From Eutreptiella sp. 'Long Island Sound 2002' (taxonomy: Eukaryota; Euglenozoa; Euglenophyceae; Eutreptiales; Eutreptiaceae), in the NCBI GenBank assembly GCA_964036045.1, contig OZ038385.1, positions 60,669,919-60,733,918 of the forward strand: a stretch of DNA of 64,000 nucleotides, given 5' to 3'. The position numbers and the translations under genes were made by a program. The notes under the pieces are model-generated. The model was given only the letters and a program-made list of their open reading frames with translations. It had not been told where the DNA came from and did not search any database. Shown here one piece after another: positions 54,700 through 64,000 of the stretch (the stretch's first letter is position 1; every line of letters starts with the position of its first letter).

Positions 54700-56663
54700 C
54701 CAGACGGCGGACGCGAGAAAGTGGGGGGGGGAGCTGGGCCCCCCGAACCACGCCCCCCCCACGGTACGGCGTGACGCAGGAGCGCGCGCAACCTCCCACG
54801 GGGGGAAGGGCGGAGACAAGGAGCGCGGGGGGGAACCTGCTGCCCTGCAGCCCGCTAACCGCTGACCACTAACCCTCACGGCCGACCCCGGCCGGCCAGC
54901 GCCGCGTGACGACGGCCGGGGGGATGAGGGGCCCCAGCGAGGGCCTGCACGAGGGTCCGGCTCTAGCCAGAGGGGGGCGGGGGAAGGGTGCGAACCCCGA
55001 GCCGATGGCTGACCCCCGGGGCCGGGACCGCCATGCCTCCCCCCCCCCGGCCGTCAGGAGGCAGCGCCAGGGGACCAGAGGCCCGCCCCCACTCCCCCCC
55101 CCCCCTCCCACTCAGGCCCAAGAGCGGACGGAGGCAGACCGAAGAAACAGCGGCCCCGCACCCGCCCCGAAGAGGCCGCTGCACCCGGGGTGCGGGGGCA
55201 CCACGGCCGAGGCAGGCGCCCACACGCCCTGCCTGCTGCCGGCCGACGGCGGACCAGCGGCGCCCAGGACGGCGCAAACGGAGCGGCCTTATCAGGGGCC
55301 GGCCCGGGGAAGACGGGGGCGCGAACCAGGGCGGAGGGGTTCCCACCCCCTGCCCCCCCCCCCCCCCCGCCGCACTGACCCGTCGGCGGCCGACCGGACC
55401 GCGCCCAACGCCCGCGGCTGCCCGGCAACCCCCACGGCGCGAGTATACCCCGGGGGGGCACGCCGGGGACAACGGAAGGCAGGCCGACGCCCAACGGGGC
55501 GGCGGGCCGGGGTGGCGGCCCCCCCACCCCCCCCCCCCGCTACCCGCCCCAGCTTGGGAGCCACAGGAGCGGCCCTCCGCACATCCGGAGCCGAGGGGAC
55601 GCCCCCCGCCCCCAGAGAGGACCGCGACGCGGGGGGGGGGGGGGAATGCCGCTTGACCTGCTCCCGCGGGGGTCGCGGCCGCAGGGCGAGCCCACACCAG
55701 CGTGCTGAAGCAACGCGCGCACCAGAACAGTATGGGGGCCGCGTCCCACATGACCCTCCCGTGACCACAGCCCACTCAGGGAGGGCAGAGGGGGGGATCA
55801 GGTCTGCAGGGGCCCCCGGGGGAGCGGTCCACGGGCCGCCCCTCACCCCCCCCAGCCCGGGGCGGCATCGCGACCCCGACCGCACGCGCACGCCGGAGGG
55901 GCGTGCGCCGAGGACGCGAGGGGGGCCAGGATGGAGTACCGCAGGCCGCCACCCAGAAGGGGGGCAGGTCGGCCGCGGCGCGACCCCCCTCCCCACCCCC
56001 CCCACCGGCCCGCAAGCCGCGGGGGCCCCGGCCCCGAACCCCGCGGGGCAGGGGGGGTTGGTCCCCCCCCCCGCCCGAGAGAGGAGCCGGAGCGCGACCC
56101 GCCCCCCCGCCCCAGCCGCCGGCTCCCACAGAGGCCGCGGAGAACAAGCAAGCCCGCGCCAACGCGCCAGGAGGCCGTACAGATCGCGCCCAGAGAAGGC
56201 GGGCGAGCACGAACCGGAGTGGTATGGGGGGCCACGCCCCGTATGGACAGAACGACGCCAGTGACACCCGCATTGTTGCCTGCCCAGGGAAGGCCGAGGG
56301 ACGGAACGAGGCAGAGCGACCCCCCGCCCCACAGGCCCCCCCCTGGCCGCACAAACGGGGGGTCCGGCGCACGCCCCCCCCCCCAGCCCGCCCCCCGGCA
56401 CACGAACGCCACGGACCCGCCCCGCGGCGCGCAGCCCCAACAGGGCGTGCAGGCCGAGGGGACAGAGAAGGGCCCCCACAGCCGCACGCCCGCGCCCACA
56501 ACACGTGGATAGCGGACCCCAACAGCCCGCCCAGTGGACGGGCAGTCGGGGGAGGGGGAGCACCTGACCCCAGACGCCCCTCGCAACAGTAGAAGGCACC
56601 CCCCCCGGGGGGCGCCCTACCGCCAACCCCGCAACCCCAAGCCAAGTAGGGGGGAGCCGCGAC
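54700..56663 (+). other. T-poor untranslated-type region with diverged internal repeats
   Basis: No domain is seen. Related strings recur about 450-500 bp apart, for example around 55680-55760 and 56155-56240. One partial copy of the 420-bp unit lies at 56400-56640. Long C and G runs, such as around 55085, 55350 and 55630, may be unreliable in assembly. Confidence 0.5.
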
Positions 56664-57495
56664 CGAACCGCCCCCCCCCAAGCACGCCAGACGGAGCAAG
56701 GGACCGGGGCAGGACACGCGGGGGGGCACGGACCACGTGGAACGGCCCTACCAGCGCCCAGTGCCGGGACCGCGCGAGGTGCGCACGCCACACCACCCAG
56801 GAGGGGGGGGAGCGGACGCCGCGGGGGCGCGAACGCACACACACGTAGCGGGCACGCGGGGACTACGGGAAGGGCAACCGGACCGAGCGCGCGGAACGCA
56901 CAGACCGCGTGGAATGGTGTACCAGCGAGCGAGGGTAAGGGACACCCTGACGGGACGGCCCGCCACACGCAGCACGGAACACGCGGGGCGGGAAGGGGGA
57001 AACGAGAGAGACACAACACCAGGTACCGGCCCGAACCCCCCGAACCAGCCGGAAGCGCCGCGCACACACGGACGGGGCACTGCACCCGCCAAGGCAGTAG
57101 TGGCGCACAGCGCCACGCCCCAACCCCTAGGCTAGGCAGCCTCCGCGCCAGCCCAAGGGGGTCCCACTGGCGACAAGACAGTAGCACGGGCCCGGCGGCG
57201 CCGGCGCTCCGGGCGACCACGCATTAGGGGGGTGACGCGTTCGGTAAGCGCCCGCAGCCACGGCTGCAAATTGATGCACTGACCGGGGAGTGGCGAAACG
57301 AGGAAGCCGGGGAAGGACGGGGCTCCGAGCCCTGTGAACCCGGGGGACTCCGCCACCAGGCAGGAGGTGCGTCTTGGAGGGCCCCCCACTAGGACCCGGT
57401 GGGGAGGATATCACCTGGCCCGACCAGGTGGCCCCCCGGGGACGAAAGGCGTCTAGTACCCGCAAAATCAAACCTCAAACCACAAACCTCAAACC
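56664..57495 (+). repeat. Shared element 3' end, third copy, with (TCAAACC)n-type tail
   Basis: About 830 bp homologous to 14920-15752. Ends GTCTAGTACCCGCAAAATC, CTCAAAC repeats. Presumably the 3' terminus of LINE B or of another copy of the same family. I found no matching target duplication at a 5' boundary. Confidence 0.8.
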
Positions 57496-58725
57496 TCCCC
57501 GCCGCCCTCATTCACAAGGCCACGGCAAAAGCCAAAGCCGCGGCCGCACGCACCGACCCCCCGACCCCCACACAGGCGACTCAGGCACCCCGGCAACGCA
57601 CCGGGAAGACCACCGACCCGGCATCGGCGCCCTCACACCTCCAGACAGAGGTCCTCCTCAACCTGGAACCGGACCCCAACCCCAAACCCAACCCCAAACG
57701 CAAGCCGGCGCCCAAGCGAGCACACAAAACACCACAAACGCAACGACACAAACCCAAGCGACACCGCCCCACCCCAAACCCTAACCCAAGCCAGGACCCC
57801 CCACCCACCACAACCCACGCCCCCCTCCCACCAGCGGCCGCCGCCACGGCAGAGGCGGCCACCCAACACGACGCCGTCCGAACCCTCGTCAACATCCCCA
57901 TCTCCAAGCGCCCCGTCATTCATCCCCCACAAACCACCACCGCCGCCGGCCAAACCGACGCAGGGACGTGGGACCCCTCGACCACCATCACTGTCAAGCC
58001 CGGCTGCCGACCCGCCCCCCCTGCCCACTTAATAGTACAGCCCCAGGGGCTGCGCACCATGCCCGACCCCCCGGCCCCACAAGGGGGACCATAATACCCA
58101 CAAGGGGTCCTAGGGCCATACCCGCAACACCAACCCCACCCCTACGAATGCCACCACCACCAGCGGCCCCACCACCACCACCACAAACACCACCCCCACC
58201 ACTACCACCTCCAACCACCCTACCCCACCGGGCCACAACCCCCCGTGCACGAGCAGCACCAGCGTATGGGATGGCAGCCACTGGGCGCTCCACCCCCATA
58301 CCCCACCTACCACCAGGGGCCACCCCCCCCGTACCAGGCACCGTATCCCCCCGGCCACCACGCCCACGCCAAAGGGGCCCCCCGGGCCGAACCCCACCAG
58401 GGACAGTCACTCGACCCGTACAACCAGCCGCTGCCGCCACCGCACCCCTACTTGGCGGATCCATGGACGACGGGGGACCCCCCCCCCCCCCCCAGTACCA
58501 GGCGGCACCACGCGAGGCTCCCCAGGACCCGCCGACACCTCCTGACTGGCCCAACTCGAGCGAGGAGGCCCGGTCCCGCAAACGGCGGCGCTCCAGCTCC
58601 CGCCCCGCACTGCACACTCGCCCCCGGCGCCCACCATCCCCACACCGCCACCGCGCCTCAACCACCCACTCGCGCCGCTCCCGCTCCCCCAGGCGCCACC
58701 ACGACCCCCCGGGACCCGGCTCTGT
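57496..58725 (+). pseudogene. Pro/His-rich and SR-rich coding-like remnant
   Basis: Several frames are open because T is rare. The most protein-like path is Pro/Tyr/Gln/His-rich (58110-58480) and then, in another frame, an Arg/Ser-rich stretch with KRRRSSS and RRSRSPRR (58560-58720). It resembles the SR-rich N-terminal parts of the LINE frames near 52790. Probably a fragment of a LINE ORF1, cut by element Z at about 58725. Confidence 0.3.
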
Positions 58726-59090
58726 AAGTGCGGCTAGCCCCATCTGCTCAGATTTTCAGACATTCTGCCCAGATTGGCTACATTTTGGTCATTTTCTTTG
58801 CTTCGGCGGAATCGCCGCCTCGCAGCTCAGTCTCAGGATATTTCCTATATATTTCTGATATGCCGGATTTGATTCCGCGGTCCATTTCCCGTAAATCCGC
58901 CGCGTTCCGCTATTTTAGCTGGAATCGCCATTTGCCGCTGACGCGCGCTCGCGGGCCAGATCGGCCAAACATTTTTACATAATTGGATTATTTAAATCTT
59001 TTCAGACAGTTTTGGACACTCAGATGTATTTAGAATAATTCGCATCAATTTTCTTCATAGACTGGGATTTTCTGCCGGACCACAATCAGC
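58726..59090 (+). other. Probable 5' LTR and/or leader of element Z
   Basis: 365 bp of balanced composition between the T-poor DNA and the gag ATG. No partner copy is in the window, so LTR limits cannot be set. A TGG near 59062 could begin a primer-binding site, but the tRNA is not identifiable. Confidence 0.35.
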
Positions 59091-62000
59091 ATGGACCTTG
59101 CTTCAGTTGTTGCTGCTCTCGCCTCTGTTGGTGTCCGAGTATCCGGTTCTACCCCCAATAACAACATCCAGGGAGACTCCTCGCGTGCCTGCCCCACGGG
59201 TCTTGCCGGCCCCGAGCCCTCCGGCACCCTCAAGGACCCAGGGCAGCACTTTCATGGTAGCAGAGGCTACCTGAATGTTGTTCCTTTGGTGTCCCAACCA
59301 CAGCTAGCTCCCCAGTACGGCCCCGTAGACTCCGCCACCTCCGGAGACGTAACGATTACGCTGCCGTGGTGCTGTGCGAACGAGGCCTTGAGAGGAATGC
59401 CTTGCGCAAGCCCAAATTGCCCAAGAAGGGCACAAATCAGCAGCTGTGGAGGCCCAGATTACAATCAAGATCCCAGTCGAAGTTGGCCATCAAGCAGCTG
59501 GAATCTCCCAGCCTACGCTAATGGCAACGCTCCGGTGGAGCTTACGGACCTGGCAGGTACTAACACTCCTTACCAATGTCCACATTTTGAGACCATCGAT
59601 GCCGACATTGACGACATTGAGATGGGTGGTCCAGGTGAGGTACCTACCTATAATCGACCAGCCTCTTGGGCACAATGGGACAACCATTTGTCTTCAGAAG
59701 TGACGCGTAACCTTGAGGCGCTTGAGGCCCTTTGTCTATTAGCCACGTCTAAGCTGATAGGTCAAGAAAGAATCGCCTCTGATTTTTTATTCGAATATTT
59801 TTTCCTCCTTCAAGAAGAAATTAATACCAGGATGTGGTGGTGTTCTCAAGAAGATGAATCTTTTGCCATTTTTTTGCAGATCTGGGAGGCAAGTCCCTTC
59901 CCGAAGGAGAAGACCAAGGCACCTGTTGCCGGGCCCTCCGCCCCTCATCCCTCTGTTTCCATCCGCGACGATCTAGCCGCCGCGGTTGAGGAAGGAATTT
60001 TAGAGGCAGCTAGGCAGGCAAGCCTGGAAATTAGGACTGAAGGAGCTCCCCAAGTGGACTCCTGGCTGCGAACCACTGAGATTAGCGGTCCGACAGCCTG
60101 CTCAGGCCCTTCAGGACACGGTATGTACTGTCCTGCCGACTGCTCTTGCAGATTACAGCGAGATACTGAGCTCCAATTGCTCAAAGATCAAATGCAACTC
60201 ATCATTCAGACGCTGGGAATTAAAGATCTTTTCAAGACACACATGCGATCTGAGGGCGCATCATCGGTGGAACAAACAACAGAACCGTCGGAGGAGGCGA
60301 CAGAAATTTTTTCGATTGCTCCTTCGGTGGACTCTAAGACCACCGACGCAAGGATCAGCAGGACTAAGCTAAAGGAAAGGGTTACAATCTCTCGATCTCA
60401 GAGTAGGTCGGCGAAGGCTAGGACTGAGGCTCAGAATGCCAAACGAACTGCCTCCCGTACTACCCTTCCTGCTGTTGATTCCAATGCAATAGCCCAGATG
60501 TTGCTCGCCCAGACCCTCGCCGGAGCTGGTGTGGCTAATGATGCCGCCAAGGTGTCCGCCATTACGGCCGGTGTTGGGCTGGATTCACTCCTAAATCCTA
60601 CTTCATTGCGACTTCGTCAGGTTGCCAAGCAGCCGAAGTATAATGGGAACCCCAGACGTTGGCCTCAGTTCCAACGGGAATTTAAACTGTGGGTTAAGAC
60701 TCAAAAACTCCAGGATGATCAGTTCCTGATGGCGCTCTTGGACTGCCTTGACCGAGCGCCGGCCAACACTTGGCTCAGGACCTGGAGTGATCGTGAGGAT
60801 TCAAGTTCCCCCCTTACCTTTGATGAGGTGTGGGAACAGTTGGAGGTACGTGGATCCCGGCTGCCAGAGGACCATTACCACCAGATGTTGAAGAATTTTC
60901 CTTCGTTCTCGCGATTGATCTTGCACGAAGTGCAAGACAAGAGACAGCGCTTCTGGAATCTCGTGGAAGAATCTGAACATTCAGGCGAAAAATTTTCTAG
61001 TGCCGAGCTGAAAAATTTGATTTTTGACAAGATCCCCTCCGAAACTGCCGCCACCCTTCGGAATAAACAATCCGAAGAAAAGGTCAAGACCTGGTGGGCA
61101 GAGGTCGATGGCTTCGATGCCTCGGCCAAAAGGTTCTCCGTCAGGGAATCACTTCAAAAGTGTTCCCCCACGTCGTTTACCAAGGTGAAATTCACTGAAA
61201 ACACGTGGAAAATCAAGTTTAATGAACACGAGGATCGGGACTTGTTTGTCCAAGTCCTCAATAGGGGAGTAAGTTTCCACGGCCATCGCCTGAAGGCCAG
61301 GAACTGGGTGTTTTCGTTCACCCCGCAGGAACTGTGGGAAGAGGTTGAGCGGCTCGCTGACGCCGCCAATCAAAATTTCCATGAGGGTCTTGGGGGAAAC
61401 AAGAATACCCAGCAAAGCACCCAAAATGGGGCCCAAAAGGGCAACAAAAAGGTGAATGACACCCGGAATGTTCAGGATCATTGTAGCATCTGCCTTCTTT
61501 TAGGTTCTACGAACCGAGCTAAGACGCATTCTACTGGTAATCACCGATGGTCTGCTTACGATCACAAGGTGATTGGTGAAAATGTCAGTAATTCGCAGAA
61601 TTCAGACAGGAATGACAGACAGGTGCATGGTGCAAAGGGGGGAAAGGGTAATCCGACCCCCTCCGGTGGAAACAAAAATACTGGAGGTCCTGGCGGGTCC
61701 CAAGGCAAAGGAAATCAGACTCCATCCGGCTCCGGTGGGCAGCCGAACGGCCAGACAAGTCCTAATGTCAACGCCGGAGGCGGAAATCGAAATCCAGGCC
61801 AAACCCCTCAATCCGGTACAAACAAAGGAAATGCTCCAGGATCACAGGGTAAGGGTAAGGGAAATCCTTCAGGAACCCCATTCTCTGGTAAGGGCAGAGG
61901 GCGTGGCGACGGTGGTGGCCCATCATCCGGCGGCCGTGGCCGTGGACGCGGAAAGGGCAATCATCGTGTGGATCAGGTTTCAGGTGCAGATCAGGTGTCC

Positions 62001-62126
62001 GATGCGGATCGAGATTATGTCGAAAATGCCCTGAATCCAGCAGATGATCCGTTCCAAGATGAGTGGATCGACGAATCAGGCTGTGTTCACAATGTTAATG
62101 CAGCCGCTGGAGGTCAGAACGCCTAG
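59091..62126 (+). CDS. gag: Element Z gag
   Basis: 1,011 codons from the first ATG after the leader to TAG 62124-62126. The N-terminal ~480 residues are polar. A capsid-like region (about 510-760) begins QPKYNGNPRRWPQF and is similar in plan to PPMYDGNP of element Y. A possible zinc-binding cluster, CSIC followed by two His, lies near residues 797-818. The last 170 residues are Gly/Asn/Gln/Arg-rich, with GRGRG repeats suited to RNA binding. No internal lesions. After the stop the same frame stays open until 62375. Confidence 0.8.
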   Translation: MDLASVVAALASVGVRVSGSTPNNNIQGDSSRACPTGLAGPEPSGTLKDPGQHFHGSRGYLNVVPLVSQPQLAPQYGPVDSATSGDVTITLPWCCANEALRGMPCASPNCPRRAQISSCGGPDYNQDPSRSWPSSSWNLPAYANGNAPVELTDLAGTNTPYQCPHFETIDADIDDIEMGGPGEVPTYNRPASWAQWDNHLSSEVTRNLEALEALCLLATSKLIGQERIASDFLFEYFFLLQEEINTRMWWCSQEDESFAIFLQIWEASPFPKEKTKAPVAGPSAPHPSVSIRDDLAAAVEEGILEAARQASLEIRTEGAPQVDSWLRTTEISGPTACSGPSGHGMYCPADCSCRLQRDTELQLLKDQMQLIIQTLGIKDLFKTHMRSEGASSVEQTTEPSEEATEIFSIAPSVDSKTTDARISRTKLKERVTISRSQSRSAKARTEAQNAKRTASRTTLPAVDSNAIAQMLLAQTLAGAGVANDAAKVSAITAGVGLDSLLNPTSLRLRQVAKQPKYNGNPRRWPQFQREFKLWVKTQKLQDDQFLMALLDCLDRAPANTWLRTWSDREDSSSPLTFDEVWEQLEVRGSRLPEDHYHQMLKNFPSFSRLILHEVQDKRQRFWNLVEESEHSGEKFSSAELKNLIFDKIPSETAATLRNKQSEEKVKTWWAEVDGFDASAKRFSVRESLQKCSPTSFTKVKFTENTWKIKFNEHEDRDLFVQVLNRGVSFHGHRLKARNWVFSFTPQELWEEVERLADAANQNFHEGLGGNKNTQQSTQNGAQKGNKKVNDTRNVQDHCSICLLLGSTNRAKTHSTGNHRWSAYDHKVIGENVSNSQNSDRNDRQVHGAKGGKGNPTPSGGNKNTGGPGGSQGKGNQTPSGSGGQPNGQTSPNVNAGGGNRNPGQTPQSGTNKGNAPGSQGKGKGNPSGTPFSGKGRGRGDGGGPSSGGRGRGRGKGNHRVDQVSGADQVSDADRDYVENALNPADDPFQDEWIDESGCVHNVNAAAGGQNA

Positions 62127-62794
62127 GGGAGCCACGAAAATCGCCCCTCCCCAGGCGATTTCAGGCATGATCCCCAGATTCCTGATCGACCATTACTTGA
62201 TGTAGGGTCGCTTGTCTCCTCTCCCCTGGATCCGGCAGCGGATCCTTCTGTTGTAGTGGACGAGGTTGGTGTACAGTCCAAGCACAGGGCCCGTCAGTTT
62301 GTCACAAAGCTGTGGGTCTCTGATTGCAAGGGAAATTTCCACTCGCCACTTGTTTGTGTGACAATGGATCAGAGGTAAATCTCCAATCCAATTCATTCTT
62401 ACCCGACGACTGCGTATTTGAGTCGCCTCATCCTGTTACCCTCGAGGGAGTTTCTGGACATTCTCTCGCAGGTGGGCAACGCGGTTGTTATATATCAACT
62501 CATTTGGTCGCTCAAGACCTTTGGGAAGAGCAAAATGTGGAAGAAGTTGTCCTTAAGGATGACTACTTCTATCGTGCCGACATAAAGTATGACCTTTATT
62601 TGGGCCATCCTTGGCTTCGCAAGAACAGGGTAGCGCCCGTAGGTCATCGTCGTTGTTTTTTGCTGGAGTCAGGTCCCTTGGAGCGTCCTGAATTTCGTTT
62701 TTTGCACGCAGGGTTTAAAAGTGCAGAAGAATTTTTGAAGCAAAAGGTGACACCAAAATTTGGTGAAGATGTCACCATTGCAGAGGTGAATTGA
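62127..62794 (+). pseudogene. pol: Element Z protease region
   Basis: Frame 0 continues past the gag TAG to TAA 62373-62375. The protease itself is in the -1 frame: CDNGSEVNL at about 62358-62384 corresponds to the D-T/S-G active-site loop, with Asn in place of Thr or Ser. YLGHPWL near 62595-62615 corresponds to the second conserved segment (IVGYDFM in Y). The switch between frames falls at the A AAT TTC heptamer 62333-62339. The frame ends at TGA 62792-62794, though the same frame continues into the next domain, so this TGA is likely a mutation. Confidence 0.65.
62333..62339 (+). promoter_or_regulatory. Possible -1 ribosomal frameshift heptamer A AAU UUC
   Basis: AAATTTC fits the X XXY YYZ rule and is phased correctly to frame 0 (GGA AAT TTC). 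A slip of -1 leads directly into the protease frame (CCA CTC GCC). No strong hairpin at the usual 5-9 nt distance is evident, and the copy has other lesions. Confidence 0.4.
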
Positions 62795-63190
62795 AGTGCC
62801 GATTACTCCCAAGAGTTAGAATGTCTTCGTAGGGACTCCCAGCCACGACGCCCTTCGCGCTGGCACTCTTCATCCTACAGAGTTGTCGACAAATGGCGCG
62901 ATGCAATTTGTGAATACTTTCATGAACACCATTCCTTTTGGCCACAGTATGATGCCTTTGCTAACCGTATGAACAAGCGCTTTGACAAGCACTTTAGCGA
63001 CGCTTGGACCCATAACTTGGACAAGAAGTTGTGGATTAATCCTCCGTTTCACTTAATCCAGCAGGTCATCCACAAAATCAAGCAAGATAAAACCCAGGCA
63101 ATTTTGGTTGTGCCCTTGTGGGACGACAAGCCTTGGTTTCAGGAATTACCGGACATTTGTGTAGATCACATCGAACTTCCCGAAAGATTA
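62795..63190 (+). pseudogene. pol: Element Z Dam-like domain (NPPF motif) between protease and RT
   Basis: YDAFANRMNKRF then LWINPPFHLIQQVIHKI and AILVVPLW, at about 62950-63120. The N-PP-F tetrad is the catalytic motif of Dam-type N6-adenine methyltransferases, and the whole resembles the methylase-like domain found in DIRS-type retrotransposons. In Y the same position reads LDAFSS...MWIHCPRWD...AVLVVPMG. Whether it methylates DNA is unknown; no complete SAM-binding motif is obvious. A one-base deletion near 63190 shifts the frame after LPERL. Confidence 0.6.
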
Positions 63191-64000
63191 AGCTGTATGC
63201 CAGGGACGACACAGGTCCCCTGCCACAGCGGTCCTGGAGTTCGCTTGCATTCCTGGTGGATGGAAAGCTTTCTGACTCTAATTCTGCTGATTCTGGTACT
63301 GATTCTTGTGTTGGGTCTGAATCTGAGGTTGAGCGTGGTACTGATGATGAATCTATTTTTTCTGATTTTTGTCCGTCAGATACCCAAGGTGATCCAACGT
63401 CCAATGGATCCGCCTCGTCTCCCTCTTCCCCAATACGATCGACATCGAAAAGAATCTTCAGTGCACGGGCGAAGAAAAATTCGAAATTGCGCCGCAAATT
63501 CAGAGTTTTTTATGAAAAACCCCCTATGGAAGCTTTCATGGATCCTTTCGAGGAGCTGGATCACGAAGAGAATCTCTGGGATTTCGACACACGACCCACC
63601 TATCTTCAAGAGGCAGTTGATACGGACCTGTTTAGGGACATCCGTAAGAAGATTCTTCCTGCCAAGGCCGAAGAAGTTGCCAAAGTATTTTCGACAGTAA
63701 TTGCTGGTGATCAGGTGGACACTGAGTTGTGTTCCAAGTCAAGAGAAAAGATTTTTGAGGAACGGAAAGACACAACCCTTTCAGGAAAGTTGGTCAAAGA
63801 CCCCCCTGTCCGTGGGCAGTTCGGTGAAGCCTTCATCGAGCTTCGTGAAGGGTACAAGGCGAAGAAACAGCGCCCTTATGAGAACCATGGACATAAACAT
63901 GAGATCCTCAGAAAAATCACCGAGAGAAATCTCAGGGAATTTGGTTGGCTTGAGGGTTGTATGACCAGCGAATGGTGCTGTGCACCCTTCACAGTCCCGA
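63191..64000 (+). pseudogene. pol: Element Z linker and start of reverse transcriptase, truncated by window end
   Basis: After the shift near 63190 a new frame runs open to the window end. It holds an acidic/Ser-rich linker, a Lys/Arg-rich patch near 63450-63500, then DPPVRGQFGEAFIELR (about 63805-63850) and a fingers segment ending WCCAPFTVP (63970-64000). That matches the entrance of RT in element Y. The catalytic part lies outside the window. Confidence 0.7.

Larger units (their letters stand above)
58726..64000 (+). mobile_element. Element Z: Ty3-like retrotransposon, 5' part (runs off the window)
   Basis: Composition changes sharply from T-poor to balanced at about 58726, where TGTAAGTG could be an LTR start. 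The order gag, protease, Dam-like domain, start of RT matches element Y. The RT entrance VRGQFGEAFIELR parallels VRGPYGEAKIRLK of Y. The 3' half and second LTR lie beyond the window. Gag is open but pol carries lesions, so this copy is probably inactive. Confidence 0.8.

Overview
The window is eukaryotic repeat-rich DNA. I can find no convincing cellular gene, rRNA, standard tRNA or CRISPR array. Almost everything readable is retrotransposon, in a GC-rich genome with very strong strand asymmetry: long stretches with almost no T on one strand or almost no A on the other. The main LINE combines CCCH and C2H2 zinc fingers, a probable cysteine protease, an APE endonuclease, a reverse transcriptase and an RNase H. 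That combination recalls the Dualen/RandI elements described from Chlamydomonas, so a green alga or another GC-rich microalga or protist is the best guess. The taxon cannot be fixed from this sequence alone.

Layout. (1) 1-1.5 kb holds a 378-bp tandem repeat. (2) About 1.5-19.3 kb is retroelement X on the minus strand, a decayed gag of roughly 1,430 codons with long coiled coils, an Arg/Ser-rich tract and a CCHC knuckle. It is interrupted twice. One insertion (9589-15752) has a perfect 14-bp target-site duplication, and removing it restores the gag reading frame. The other is an A-depleted block (2421-7138) with a ~190-bp satellite, lying between two 94%-identical 124-bp direct repeats. (3) 19.3-23.1 kb has a tRNA-like sequence, the 3' part of a LINE (RNase H plus zinc knuckle) and an ULP1-like protease remnant. 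(4) About 23.1-30.2 kb and 47.4-54.7 kb are two halves of one decayed Dualen-like LINE (LINE B). They are split inside the reverse transcriptase by (5) element Y, a complete 17.2-kb Ty3/gypsy chromovirus-type LTR retrotransposon at 30218-47396 on the minus strand. Y has 2.94-kb LTRs about 99% identical, TG...CA ends, a 4-bp duplication, a polypurine tract and intact gag and pol. (6) 54.7-57.5 kb is T-poor 3' sequence ending in a (TCAAACC)n-type tail. The same 3' end ends the 9589-15752 insertion, pointing to shared retrotransposition machinery. (7) 57.5-58.7 kb holds Pro- and Arg/Ser-rich open frames. (8) 58.7 kb to the window end is a second Ty3-like element, Z, on the plus strand, with an intact gag and a damaged pol cut by the window edge.

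How the parts relate. Y and Z are relatives. Both carry a domain between protease and reverse transcriptase that resembles Dam-type adenine methyltransferases; the NPPF motif is kept in Z and lost in Y. Y's gag and pol lie in one frame separated by a single UAG, suggesting stop-codon readthrough. Z has a correctly phased A AAU UUC slippery heptamer just before its protease. X, LINE A and LINE B are decayed, with in-frame stops and frameshifts. The nesting gives relative ages: X is older than the 9589-15752 insertion, and LINE B is older than Y, which is the youngest insertion that can be dated here.
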